From positions 1 through 9,230 of the forward strand of contig DAIAZB010000383.1 of the NCBI GenBank assembly GCA_027443745.1: a stretch of DNA of 9,230 bases. Direction: 5' to 3'. The position numbers were made by a program, and so were the translations under genes. Origin of the DNA: Thiomonas sp. Its GTDB lineage: Bacteria > Pseudomonadota > Gammaproteobacteria > Burkholderiales > Burkholderiaceae. The notes under the pieces were generated by a model that did no database searches, was not told the origin of the DNA, and saw only the letters and a list, made by a program, of their open reading frames with translations. How positions within the stretch are numbered: position 1 is the first letter of the stretch; each line of letters opens with the position of its first letter. Positions 1 to 7,472 of the stretch are shown here, piece after piece.

Positions 1-129
1 GACACGGTGGACGGTGAATTCACCACGGTGGACGATGTGGCGCAGGTGGCGTTGTTCCTCGCCGCCTTCCCCACGGCTGCGCTCACCGGGCAATCGGTCA
101 TCGTCAGCCACGGCTGGTGCATGCAATGA
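1..129 (+). CDS. bdhA: 3-hydroxybutyrate dehydrogenase, C-terminal fragment
   Basis: The window opens inside this gene, and only the last 42 codons are present (frame 1, stop TGA at 127-129). The visible protein ends with a [16 protein letters not shown] segment, then [15 protein letters not shown]. This is the C-terminal pattern of short-chain dehydrogenases/reductases (SDR), where the LTGQ strand closes the substrate pocket. From memory, the SHGWxMQ ending is typical of betaproteobacterial 3-hydroxybutyrate dehydrogenases. These oxidise (R)-3-hydroxybutyrate to acetoacetate with NAD+ in the cytoplasm, in polyhydroxybutyrate breakdown. The nucleotide-binding motif and the catalytic Ser-Tyr-Lys lie outside the window, so the SDR family is firm and the exact substrate is inferred. 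The stop codon overlaps the start of the patatin gene (ATGA), so the two are probably translated together. An acetoacetyl-CoA reductase or another SDR is the main alternative. Confidence 0.8.
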   Translation, partial: DTVDGEFTTVDDVAQVALFLAAFPTAALTGQSVIVSHGWCMQ

Positions 130-1496
130 GCACCAAGAGCAAGACTGCTCCGACACGCGCACGCACGCCACGCAACACCGTGGCTGCCGCGCTGAACGCC
201 GCGGCGGTGCCCAAGCCCGAACCGGCTCCAGTGCCAGGCGGGCCGGTGGCGAAGGCGCCAGCGAAAGCGGCACGCTCGCCCGCCCGCCGCGTCGGCACGG
301 CCCTCGATGCTGCGCAGGCCGGGTCGGCTGCGGTCGCGCCCACTGGCTCGAAGCCTCTGCTCGCACGCGTCGCCGCGTACGAGCACATCGCGCTGGTGCT
401 GCAGGGCGGCGGCGCCCTAGGGGCCTACCAGGCCGGGGTGGTGCAGGGGCTGGCGGAAGCCGGCATCCAGCCCACCTGGGTGGCAGGCATTTCCATCGGC
501 TCCATTCACAGCGCCATCATCGCCGGCAATCCGCCGCATTTGCGGGCGTCGCGCCTGCGCGAGTTCTGGCACCGCGTGACACAGCCGCCGGTGCTGCCGC
601 CCACGCTGTGGGAACAGGAACCCTGGGTGTCGCTGCTGCCGGAGGACGCGCTGCCGTGGATGGCGCCGCTGCAGAGCCTGCGCGCACTGGCCGAGGGGCA
701 AAAGGGGTTCTTCGTGCCGCGCGCCCTGCCTGGCATCGGTCCCGATCAGGCCAGCGTCTACGACACCACGCCGCTGCGCGCCACGCTGGAGGAACTGGTG
801 GATTTCGACCGGCTCAACAACGGCGAGATGCGCGTTTCGGTTGGCGCGGTGAACGTGCGCACCGGCAACCTGGAGTATTTCGACACCACCGAACAACGCC
901 TGGGCCCGGAGCATTTCATGGCCTCGGGGGCGCTGCCCCCCGGCTTCCCGGCGGTGCGCATCGGCGACGATCTGTACTGGGACGGTGGCCTGGTGTCCAA
1001 CACCCCCCTGACGCAGGTGCTGGGCGGACACCCCCATGCCCACACCCTGGTGTTCCAGGTGGATTTGTGGAGCGCCCAGGGCGATGCGCCGCGCAATTTG
1101 AGCGAGGTGGGTGAACGGGTGAAGGACATTCAATACTCCAGCCGCACCCGGGCCGTGACCGACATCCTGGAGCGGGCGCACGAGCAGCGCAGCATCCTGC
1201 GCAGCCTGCTGGCGCAAATCCCGCGGACCGACCGCACGCGCGATTCGCTATGCAGCCAGGTGGAGGAGATGGCGCGCGACAAGCGCTACAACGTCATCCA
1301 TCTGATCTACAAGGACAAGCCCTACGACGGCCAGGACAAGGACTTCCAGTTCGGCCGCGCCACCATGCGCGCCCACTGGAACAGCGGCCTGCAAACCGTG
1401 CAACGCACCCTCGCGCACACCCACTGGTTCGACCTGCCCAGCGCCGATCGCCCCTTCGTCACGCACGACGTGCACCGGCAGGACGCGGTGGACTGA
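126..1496 (+). CDS. Patatin-like phospholipase with C-terminal DUF3734-type region
   Basis: This is a 456-residue predicted lipid acyl hydrolase of the patatin family. The oxyanion-hole loop GGGALG is at residues 94-99. The nucleophile elbow GISIG is at 121-125, with catalytic Ser123. The dyad aspartate sits in the DGG motif at 286-288 ([12 protein letters not shown]). Roughly residues 340-456 resemble the DUF3734 tail common in proteobacterial members of this family. The first 85 or so residues are low-complexity, rich in Ala, Pro, Lys and Arg, with no clear signal peptide, and are probably disordered. I chose the ATG at 126 because it forms an ATGA overlap with the stop of the upstream dehydrogenase. 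A GTG at 117 is in frame but would lengthen that overlap. No strong Shine-Dalgarno sequence is visible, which fits translational coupling. Patatins cleave phospholipids or neutral acyl esters. Next to a hydroxybutyrate dehydrogenase, a role in polyhydroxybutyrate-granule or membrane-lipid turnover is plausible but inferred. Confidence 0.93.
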   Translation: MSTKSKTAPTRARTPRNTVAAALNAAAVPKPEPAPVPGGPVAKAPAKAARSPARRVGTALDAAQAGSAAVAPTGSKPLLARVAAYEHIALVLQGGGALGAYQAGVVQGLAEAGIQPTWVAGISIGSIHSAIIAGNPPHLRASRLREFWHRVTQPPVLPPTLWEQEPWVSLLPEDALPWMAPLQSLRALAEGQKGFFVPRALPGIGPDQASVYDTTPLRATLEELVDFDRLNNGEMRVSVGAVNVRTGNLEYFDTTEQRLGPEHFMASGALPPGFPAVRIGDDLYWDGGLVSNTPLTQVLGGHPHAHTLVFQVDLWSAQGDAPRNLSEVGERVKDIQYSSRTRAVTDILERAHEQRSILRSLLAQIPRTDRTRDSLCSQVEEMARDKRYNVIHLIYKDKPYDGQDKDFQFGRATMRAHWNSGLQTVQRTLAHTHWFDLPSADRPFVTHDVHRQDAVD

Positions 1497-1525
1497 ACCA
1501 CTACTGCCCTTCCCGGCGCTCCGCC

Positions 1526-3514
1526 TCACATCGCCGCGACGCCGTCTGCCTCGCCCTGCTTGCGCACTTTCATCGCCGCGATGCGTGCCAGCGCCGCGGC
1601 GCGGCTGTCGACCTTGGGCAGCTCGGCGCGCAGCTCAGTGAGAAAACGGCTGGGCTCGGGACTGCGGCTGCTGCGGCCGGCGGCGCGGCGCTTGCGGCAG
1701 TGGCTCAGCACCAGGGTCTGGCGCGCGCGCGTCACGCCCACATACATCAGGCGGCGTTCTTCCTGCAGGCCGGTGTCGGTGAGGGGCCTGTCATCGGTGA
1801 AAAACGGCAGCAGCCCCTCCTCGCATCCGGCCAGCATCACGTGCTGCCACTCCAGGCCCTTGGCGGCGTGCAGGGTGGAGAGGACCACGGCATCTTGCTG
1901 GTCGCCGCGCTCGGCGAGCTGGGTGATGAGCGCCACCATCTGCGCCATTCGCTTCAGGCTGGCACCGTCTTCTTCGGACTTGCGCGCGATCCAGTCGCAG
2001 AAATCACCCACGTTGCTCCAGCGCTGGCTGGCCTCGCGGTCGTTCTCCGCCGATTCGCGCAGATGCGCCTCGTAGCCGATGGCCGCGAGCAACTCGCGCA
2101 GCAAGGGGCCGGCGGGCTCGGTGCGTTCGCGCCAGTCGATGTCGTGCATCAGGCGGGCGAATTCGCGCAGGCCTTCGGCGTGGCGCGCACCGACGACGCC
2201 GGGCAGGGCCTCGCGGAACAGTGCGTCGAACAGCGACACCTTCCACTGCGTGGCGAATGCGCCCAGGCTCTTGAGCGTGGCCGCGCCGATGCCGCGCTTG
2301 GGCGTGGTGACGGCGCGCAGGAAGGCGGGATCGTCGTCGGGGTTGGCCAGCAGGCGCAAGTAGGCGCACACGTCCTTGATCTCGGCACGCTCGAAAAAAC
2401 TCTGGCCGCCGCTGACAACGTAAGGAAGGTTGGCGCGGCGCAGCGCCTGCTCGATGGGGCGGCTCTGGTGATTGGCGCGATACAGCACGGCGATGTCCGA
2501 CAGCTTCGCGCCGCGCCCGCCGCGCAGCGCCTGGATGCGGGCGACGATGCGCTCGGCCTCGTCGTCGTCGCTGTCAGCCTCGCGCACCTCCACGGCGTCG
2601 CCCTCGCCGTGGTCGCTCCACAGGCTTTTGGGGTAGAGCTTGGGGTTGGCGGCGATCACCGCATTGGCGGCGCGCAGGATGGCGCTGGTCGAGCGGTAGT
2701 TCTGCTCCAGCTTGATGACCTCCAGCGCGGGATAGTCCAGCGGCAACTGCCGCAGGTTGTCGAGCGTGGCGCCGCGCCAGCCGTAGATGCTCTGGTCGTC
2801 GTCGCCCACCGCGGTGAAACGGCCTTGCGTGCCCGCCAGCAGCTTGAGCAACTGGTACTGCGCGTCGCTGGTGTCCTGGTATTCGTCGACCAGCAGGTAG
2901 CGCAGACGCGCGTTCCAGCGCTCGCGCACGTCCGCGTGCTGCTGCAGCAGGCGCAGGGGCAGCACCATCAGGTCGTCGAAGTCCACCGCCTGGTAGGCGT
3001 TGAGCTGCTCGGCGTAGCGCAGCCAGACCTTGGCCGCCTGCGCGTCTTCCGGCGTCTGCGCCTGGCGCGCGGCATCGTGCGGGTCGAGCAGCGCGCTTTT
3101 CCACTGGCTGATGCGCCACTGCCAACTGCGGGCGAGCTTGGCGTCGGTGGTGCCGCCGGCCTCGCGCAGCAGGCTGCCGACGTCGTCGCTGTCGAGGATG
3201 GAGAACTGCGGCTTCAGGCCCAGCGCCTGGCCGTCCTCGCGCAGCATGCGCACGCCCAGCGCGTGGAAGGTGGCGATGACCATGCCCTGCGCCGCCTTGC
3301 GGTCGTCGAGCAGAACTTTGGCACGCTCGCGCATTTCAGCGGCGGCCTTGTTGGTGAAGGTGATGGCGGCAATTTCAGTGGGCGCATAGCCAGCCTGGAG
3401 CAGGCGCGCGATCTTGTGGGTGATGACACGGGTCTTGCCGCTGCCGGCGCCGGCGATCACCAGGCAAGGGCCGCCGAGATGCGAGACGGCACGTTCCTGG
3501 GCAGCGTTGAGCAT
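1526..3514 (-). CDS. rep: ATP-dependent DNA helicase Rep (UvrD/Rep superfamily 1)
   Basis: This is a 662-residue superfamily 1A helicase that moves 3'-5' on single-stranded DNA and, in the Rep subgroup, helps restart forks and clear bound protein. All helicase motifs are visible: Walker A AGAGSGKT (21-28), Ia ITFTNKAAAEM (51-61), Walker B/motif II LLVDEYQDT (207-215), motif III VGDDDQSIYGWRGA (236-249), motif IV LEQNYRST (269-276), motif V STLHAAKGLEW (546-556) and motif VI EERRLMYVGVTRAR (585-598). The length, the start (MLNAAQERAV, compare MRLNPGQQQAV in E. coli Rep), and blocks such as NPDDDPAFLR and TPKRGIG match Rep better than UvrD, which is longer. The frame stays open upstream to about 3841, but that part overlaps the glutathione S-transferase gene in another frame and has no helicase character, so ATG 3514 is chosen. 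No clear Shine-Dalgarno sequence precedes it. It is the last gene of the minus-strand block, 82 bp after gst, and converges on the patatin gene with a 29-bp gap. Confidence 0.96.
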   Translation of the reverse strand: MLNAAQERAVSHLGGPCLVIAGAGSGKTRVITHKIARLLQAGYAPTEIAAITFTNKAAAEMRERAKVLLDDRKAAQGMVIATFHALGVRMLREDGQALGLKPQFSILDSDDVGSLLREAGGTTDAKLARSWQWRISQWKSALLDPHDAARQAQTPEDAQAAKVWLRYAEQLNAYQAVDFDDLMVLPLRLLQQHADVRERWNARLRYLLVDEYQDTSDAQYQLLKLLAGTQGRFTAVGDDDQSIYGWRGATLDNLRQLPLDYPALEVIKLEQNYRSTSAILRAANAVIAANPKLYPKSLWSDHGEGDAVEVREADSDDDEAERIVARIQALRGGRGAKLSDIAVLYRANHQSRPIEQALRRANLPYVVSGGQSFFERAEIKDVCAYLRLLANPDDDPAFLRAVTTPKRGIGAATLKSLGAFATQWKVSLFDALFREALPGVVGARHAEGLREFARLMHDIDWRERTEPAGPLLRELLAAIGYEAHLRESAENDREASQRWSNVGDFCDWIARKSEEDGASLKRMAQMVALITQLAERGDQQDAVVLSTLHAAKGLEWQHVMLAGCEEGLLPFFTDDRPLTDTGLQEERRLMYVGVTRARQTLVLSHCRKRRAAGRSSRSPEPSRFLTELRAELPKVDSRAAALARIAAMKVRKQGEADGVAAM

Positions 3515-3552
3515 GGAGGTTTGGGATGGAGCGAGAGCGAATGGGGGAAGCC

Positions 3553-3575
3553 CCGACCCGGGCGGCCGGGTTCGG
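3553..3575. repeat. GC-rich imperfect inverted repeat between gst and rep
   Basis: The left arm CCGACCCGG (3553-3561) and right arm CCGGGTTCGG (3566-3575) can pair as a 9-bp stem with one bulged T (3572) and a 4-nt loop. It lies in the 82-bp gap between the gst stop and the rep start. No T-run follows on either strand, so it is not a standard intrinsic terminator. It could weaken read-through into rep or protect a processed mRNA end, or be a by-product of high GC content. Confidence 0.4.
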
Positions 3576-3596
3576 CGCCGGTGTCGCGGCTGGCGG

Positions 3597-4262
3597 CTAG
3601 GACCAGTCCGGCCGCGAACGATAAGGCTCGTCGGCGGGGATGAAGTCGTGTTCGGCACGGCCCTCGTCGCACCACTGGCGCACCGCCGGCACGTCGAGCA
3701 CGCGGCGGGCATAGGCCGCGGCAAAGTCGGGCAACTTGGGGACATAGGTGCGGAAGCGGGCGCAGACCGGCGCATAGAACGCATCGGCCGCGCCGAAGGC
3801 GCCGAACAGGAACGGGCCGCCACTGGCACGCAGCGCGCCATCCCACAAGGCGCAGATGCGGTCGATGTCGCGCTGCACTGCCAGATTCCAGCCCAGGCCT
3901 GGACATTCGGCCTCGATGTTCATCGGCATCTGCTGGCGCAGGGACTGGAAGCCCGCGTGCATGGCCGCGCACAGCACGCGGGCGCGGGCGCGCTGCGCGG
4001 CATCGGCAGGCCAGATGGCATGCTGCGGAAAACGCTCGGCCAGGCACTCGACGATGGCCAGGGTGTCGGGCACGACGAGGTCGCCATCCAACAGCACGGG
4101 GACGGTCTGTGTCGGCGTGATGGGCGCCAGCGCGGCGTAGAACTCGGGGCTGTCCAGGCGCAGCTTGCGCTCGGCAAAGGCAATGCCGAAGTGGCGCAGC
4201 AAGACCCAGGGCCGCATCGACCAGGACGAGTAATTCTTGCTGCCGATGATGAGGGTGAACAT
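3597..4262 (-). CDS. Glutathione S-transferase family protein
   Basis: This is a 221-residue cytosolic glutathione S-transferase fold protein. The N-terminal thioredoxin-like domain (about 1-80) begins MFTLIIGSKNYSSWSMRPW; the Ser12/Ser13 region is where serine-type family members place the residue that activates the glutathione thiol. The cis-proline motif TVPVL is at 53-57. The glutathione-binding motif usually written ESxAI appears here as DTLAI (66-70), a conservative change. An all-helical C-terminal domain follows (about 90-210). The subclass and substrate are not recognisable. The ATG at 4262 is 13 bp after the epimerase stop, and a weak GAAGG (plus-strand 4273-4277) lies 10 nt upstream of it, overlapping that stop. 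The two genes are therefore almost surely co-transcribed. Likely roles are glutathione conjugation, dehalogenation or isomerisation, or thiol-dependent stress protection; the sequence does not choose among them. Confidence 0.92.
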   Translation of the reverse strand: MFTLIIGSKNYSSWSMRPWVLLRHFGIAFAERKLRLDSPEFYAALAPITPTQTVPVLLDGDLVVPDTLAIVECLAERFPQHAIWPADAAQRARARVLCAAMHAGFQSLRQQMPMNIEAECPGLGWNLAVQRDIDRICALWDGALRASGGPFLFGAFGAADAFYAPVCARFRTYVPKLPDFAAAYARRVLDVPAVRQWCDEGRAEHDFIPADEPYRSRPDWS

Positions 4263-4275
4263 GGACTGCGCGCCT

Positions 4276-5262
4276 TCAGCGCCCGGCGGTGGCGCGCAGT
4301 TGGCTGTAGCGCGTCTCGGGGTCGCGCCCGGACAGGTAGTCCGGGGCGATGGACTCCAGGCCGTAGGGTCGGGTCACGCCGAGTTCGGGGGCAAAACCCG
4401 GAAACTGGCCGCTGGCGACGTTGGGCACACGCATGGAGTCGAGGTTGTCGCGGCTCATCAGCGGCTCGCCGGGGGCGCATTCCATCAGCAGCGCCGTGAG
4501 TCTGGCCAACGGCGCGGGCAGCGCGATGACCGGACGGCCCCGACCTTGGTTGATGTCCGCCCACTGGCCCGAGAGCTTGACCAGTTCGGCCAGCGTGTAG
4601 ACCTGTGGGCCGGTGAGTTCGTAGGTCTTGCCGATGGTGGCATCGGCCTGCGGTCCGATGAGCGTGTGCTGCATGGCCTGGACCAGGTCGCCGGCATACA
4701 CCGGGGCGAAACGTGCGTTCGCCCCGCCCAGAAGCACCACCGGCAACAGCCGCTGCAAGCGGACGAACAGGCTGAGGAAGTTGTCGCCTGGGCCGAACAC
4801 CACCGAGGGCCGCAGGATGGTCCAGCGCAGGCCGTCCTGCGCGCGCACCGCGGCTTCGCCGTCGCCCTTGGAGCGCAGGTACATGGAGGGGCCGTTCGGA
4901 TCGGCACCGATGGCGCTGACATGCACCAGACGGCTGGCGCCGCTGGCCATGCAGGCGGCGGCCAGGTTTTGCGGCAGGCGCACATGGGCACGGGCGAAGT
5001 CGCCGCCATAAGGCTTGCCGCCGCGGCCGTGAAGGATGCCGACGAGGTTCACCGCTGCGTCCTGCCCGTGCATGAGGCGCTCCAGCGTGGCAGGGTCGAA
5101 GGTGTCGATCTGCACCACGTCCACCGTGGGCAGGGGCAGCAGATGCTTGGCCCGTTCACGCCGCCGCGTGGGCACCAGCACCCGGCAACCCGCCGCGCTC
5201 AGGCGCGCCACGAGTTGCGAACCGATGAAACCCGAACCCCCGAAAACCACGATGTTCTGCAT
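4276..5262 (-). CDS. NDUFA9-like NAD(P)-binding epimerase/dehydratase family protein (atypical SDR)
   Basis: This is a 328-residue extended or atypical short-chain dehydrogenase. The Rossmann nucleotide-binding motif GGSGFIGS is at residues 8-15, right after the first beta strand (MQNIVVF). HVSAIGAD (114-121) places a serine in the usual catalytic position. YLRSK (128-132) supplies the YxxxK pair, and RPSVVFGPGDNF (151-162) is the conserved loop of the complex I NDUFA9-like subgroup. Mitochondrial NDUFA9 is an accessory subunit of NADH dehydrogenase; bacterial relatives are often annotated as complex I NDUFA9 family, with no firmly established reaction. The ATG at 5262 is chosen because it starts the Rossmann strand directly and has a good ribosome site. 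The gene follows slt by 92 bp and precedes gst by 13 bp. As I recall, the slt-NDUFA9-like order is common in Burkholderiales. A sugar-nucleotide epimerase or a quinone/ubiquinone-related reductase is an alternative role. Confidence 0.92.
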   Translation of the reverse strand: MQNIVVFGGSGFIGSQLVARLSAAGCRVLVPTRRRERAKHLLPLPTVDVVQIDTFDPATLERLMHGQDAAVNLVGILHGRGGKPYGGDFARAHVRLPQNLAAACMASGASRLVHVSAIGADPNGPSMYLRSKGDGEAAVRAQDGLRWTILRPSVVFGPGDNFLSLFVRLQRLLPVVLLGGANARFAPVYAGDLVQAMQHTLIGPQADATIGKTYELTGPQVYTLAELVKLSGQWADINQGRGRPVIALPAPLARLTALLMECAPGEPLMSRDNLDSMRVPNVASGQFPGFAPELGVTRPYGLESIAPDYLSGRDPETRYSQLRATAGR

Positions 5263-5267
5263 CGATA

Positions 5268-5272
5268 TCCCT
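5268..5272 (-). promoter_or_regulatory. Ribosome binding site of the NDUFA9-like gene
   Basis: On the minus strand, AGGGA is followed by five bases and then the ATG at 5262. The spacing and match support this start over longer versions of the same open frame, which run into slt. Confidence 0.6.
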
Positions 5273-5321
5273 ATGAGCTGTTTGCTTGCGCACGTTGAAC
5301 GCCGACGGCCTGCTGCGTGCT

Positions 5322-5339
5322 GATACGGTTGGCCGTATC
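5322..5339. repeat. Perfect 7-bp inverted repeat between slt and the NDUFA9-like gene
   Basis: GATACGG (5322-5328) and CCGTATC (5333-5339) are exact reverse complements around a 4-nt loop (TTGG on the plus strand). The element lies in the 92-bp gap, 15 bp past the slt stop codon. No T-run follows it on the minus strand, so a classical Rho-independent terminator is unlikely. It may be an mRNA 3'-end stabiliser for slt, a weak attenuator before the epimerase, or a protein-binding palindrome. The structure is directly visible; any function is inferred. Confidence 0.55.
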
Positions 5340-5354
5340 CCGGGTCGCAGGCAA

Positions 5355-7442
5355 TCAGGGCAGCGCTTCGACGTCGGCCTGCTGCTGCGCTTGCGGCCCC
5401 ACCTGGCCCAGACGCGATTTTAAGGATTGCGGCTGGCCGGTGAGCAGGGCCGCGTACACCGTGGCATTGGCCAGCACATGCTTGACATAGTCGCGCGTTT
5501 CGGGAATCGGAATGTTCTCGGTAAAGATGGCTCCGGACAGGTCGGGCTGGTCGGGCAGGCCCATGTTGCGCCAGCGCGCCGGGCGCCCCGGGCCGGCGTT
5601 GTAGCCCGCCGCGGCCAGCGCCTCGGAGCCGTCGAAGCGCTGCAGCAGCATGTCGAGATAGGCCGAGCCCAGGGTGACGTTGGTGTTGACATGGGCGATG
5701 CGGTCGGGGGCGTAGTCGCCCATGCCGATCTTGTTCGCCACCCAGCGCGCCGTGGCCGGCATGAGTTGCATCAGCCCGTTGGCGCCGACCCAGGAGCGAA
5801 TGCCGGCAATGAAGCGCGACTCTTGCCGGATGAGGCCGAACAGGAAGGCCTCGTTCACGTTGGTGGATTTCGCCGCAGCGCCAATGGCGTCGCGGTAGGG
5901 CATGGCGTAGCGCTGCGACCAGTCGACCCCGCCCTTGACGCGCTCGCTGGTGTTGATGCACAGCAGCCAGACCTGCTGGTTGCAAGCCACTTGCGCCGCG
6001 GCCTGCAATTGCTCGTTGCTCAAGCCGCGCAGGGTGAAGTTCCACTCGCGCACCGCCGGGGTGTAGAGGTTGAGCTGGAACAGCGCCAGCGCGCGCTGGA
6101 AACCGGGCTGCCGGGCCTGGGCCTGCACGTCTTGCGCCAGCGGCGTGGGCAGTGAAGCCGGCAGGCTGATCTTCATCCCCAGCGCCTCGGTGGCCAGTTG
6201 ACCGTAGTAGCTCCACGGGCTGGCCACCTGCGCGAACAGCGCCTGGGCCTCGATGGGATGGCCGAGTTCGCGCTGTGCCATCGCGTGCCAATACGTCCAG
6301 TCGGGGCGCTGCGCATCGGCTCCGGTGAGCTGGCGGCTGGCCTGCTCGACCAGCGCCCAGTCATGCGCCCGCAGGGCCGCGCGCACCATCCATTCCAGGG
6401 TGGAGTCGGCGGGGCGGTAGTCGGGGTCGATGCGCCGCGCCTGGGAGAACCACATGGCGGCGTTGGGCGAGAGTTGCAGCGCGCCGCTGCGGGCTGCACG
6501 GTAGGCGATGGCAGCGCGGTCTTCGATCGGCAGTGCCGTGAAGCTGCCCAGCAGCAGACGCATGGTCTGTTCCGGGTCCTGCTGCCCCAGCCGCAGGAGT
6601 GCCAGCACCAGAAACTGGCGATGCAGGGTGCCACGCGGCACCCCCTGGCGCGCGTCGTTCAGCACCAGGCGCAAGGGGTTGCGGGCGGCGGCGTCGATGC
6701 CTTGCCAGGCGCCGACCGGCAGGTTCGGGGCGAAGCTCAAGGCGGCCTTGAATTGCTCGTCCTCGAAAAACCGCCGCAGGCGCAGCCAGAGTTGATGCTG
6801 GCTGATCTTGCCCGCCCCCAGCAGGCTGCGGGCGGCGCTGTTGCAGCCGGCACCGCCGTATTTCTGCCCGGTCCAGAGTTTGAGCACCTCGGCGCTGGTG
6901 TCGCGGTTCCGGGTCTCGAACTGGCGCTGCAGGTCGTAACACTGCACCTGCGGGTCGTCGCGCATGATGAAGTCGGGGTAGACCTTGGCAAAATCGTCCC
7001 AGTCCTGGCGCCGGCCGAGTTCGAGCAGCCAGTCGTTGCGCAGGCGGTCGAGCACATAGGTGTTGGGGTAGCGCTGCGCAAAACGGTCGAAATCGGCCTG
7101 GGTCATGCGCATCAGGTCGGGCTGGGTCGCCCAGTACGCCACCCAGGGTTCGAGCAGATTGCCGCGCAACTGCGACAGCGCGTCCTGGGCCGGCTTGGGG
7201 TCGCCGCGCTGGAAGCCTTGCGAGGCTTGCAGGATGAGCTGGTCGGCGGCGTCGTTGGCGAAAGGCTGGCTGGCCGTCTGCATGGTGTCGGGGGCGCTGG
7301 CCGGCATCTGTGCCCGGGCCGTGCCCCCCGGGACGGCAAGGGGCAGGAGGCCCAACGCCAGGCTGAACACCAACAGCCCCAACCGGGACCATCCTCCCCG
7401 CCGCGGGAGACGCTTGGGCGAGGGCACAATAGGCAAGACCAT
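5355..7442 (-). CDS. slt: Soluble lytic murein transglycosylase (Slt70-like)
   Basis: This is a 695-residue periplasmic enzyme that cleaves the MurNAc-GlcNAc bond of peptidoglycan non-hydrolytically, giving 1,6-anhydromuropeptides for recycling. A signal peptide is visible: basic stretch KRLPRRGGWSR (10-20), hydrophobic core LGLLVFSLALGLLPLAV (21-37), and likely cleavage after TARA (41-44). Residues about 60-520 are the long alpha-helical superhelix (U/L-type) domain, full of WxxA/LxxLG-like helices. The catalytic SLT domain is C-terminal: LIRQESRF (537-544) with catalytic Glu541, GLMQLMPATA (556-565), and AAGYNAGPGR (611-620), followed by ENIPIPETRDYVKHVL (642-657), also present in E. coli Slt70. 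I chose the ATG at 7442 because GGAG lies 9 nt upstream. An in-frame ATG at 7457 would add MEFSD but lacks a ribosome site. It is the first gene of the minus-strand block and is divergent from the cyclo-ligase gene. Confidence 0.95.
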   Translation of the reverse strand: MVLPIVPSPKRLPRRGGWSRLGLLVFSLALGLLPLAVPGGTARAQMPASAPDTMQTASQPFANDAADQLILQASQGFQRGDPKPAQDALSQLRGNLLEPWVAYWATQPDLMRMTQADFDRFAQRYPNTYVLDRLRNDWLLELGRRQDWDDFAKVYPDFIMRDDPQVQCYDLQRQFETRNRDTSAEVLKLWTGQKYGGAGCNSAARSLLGAGKISQHQLWLRLRRFFEDEQFKAALSFAPNLPVGAWQGIDAAARNPLRLVLNDARQGVPRGTLHRQFLVLALLRLGQQDPEQTMRLLLGSFTALPIEDRAAIAYRAARSGALQLSPNAAMWFSQARRIDPDYRPADSTLEWMVRAALRAHDWALVEQASRQLTGADAQRPDWTYWHAMAQRELGHPIEAQALFAQVASPWSYYGQLATEALGMKISLPASLPTPLAQDVQAQARQPGFQRALALFQLNLYTPAVREWNFTLRGLSNEQLQAAAQVACNQQVWLLCINTSERVKGGVDWSQRYAMPYRDAIGAAAKSTNVNEAFLFGLIRQESRFIAGIRSWVGANGLMQLMPATARWVANKIGMGDYAPDRIAHVNTNVTLGSAYLDMLLQRFDGSEALAAAGYNAGPGRPARWRNMGLPDQPDLSGAIFTENIPIPETRDYVKHVLANATVYAALLTGQPQSLKSRLGQVGPQAQQQADVEALP

Positions 7443-7451
7443 GTCGGAAAA

Positions 7452-7455
7452 CTCC
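7452..7455 (-). promoter_or_regulatory. Ribosome binding site deciding the slt start
   Basis: On the minus strand, GGAG is followed by nine bases and then the ATG at 7442. The alternative ATG at 7457 has only a pyrimidine/purine-mixed stretch upstream with no Shine-Dalgarno match, so the shorter protein is favoured. Confidence 0.5.
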
Positions 7456-7472
7456 ATAGACCGAAGCTTAGC

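Noticed and set aside
14..1114. A 366-codon frame overlapping the dehydrogenase and patatin genes
   Set aside because: It is out of phase with two recognisable genes and consists of Arg/Gly/Ala-rich sequence without motifs.
1497..1525. Possible bidirectional terminator between the convergent patatin and rep genes
   Set aside because: The 29-bp gap shows no stable inverted repeat or T-run.
1250..3643. A very long plus-strand open frame (about 797 codons) antisense to rep
   Set aside because: It mirrors the codons of the clear rep gene on the other strand, is rich in Gln, Ala and Val with no recognisable domain, and is expected in GC-rich DNA where stop codons are rare.
3515..3841. N-terminal extension of rep by 109 residues
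   Set aside because: It overlaps the gst coding region on the same strand in another frame and has no helicase similarity. The Rep family begins at the MLNAAQERAV segment.
5263..6291. N-terminal extension of the NDUFA9-like protein by 343 residues
   Set aside because: It is an out-of-frame reading of slt on the same strand. The Rossmann strand and a good ribosome site define the start at 5262.
7414..7431. TTGGGC followed by ACAATA as a promoter for the cyclo-ligase
   Set aside because: The two boxes are only about 6 bp apart instead of about 17, and no alternative -35 box at proper spacing is seen.
6198..7472. Open frame upstream of, and in phase with, the cyclo-ligase, suggesting a large N-terminal fusion
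   Set aside because: The stretch is antisense to slt, which has strong domain evidence. The extension has no recognisable motif, and cyclo-ligases are normally about 180-210 residues.
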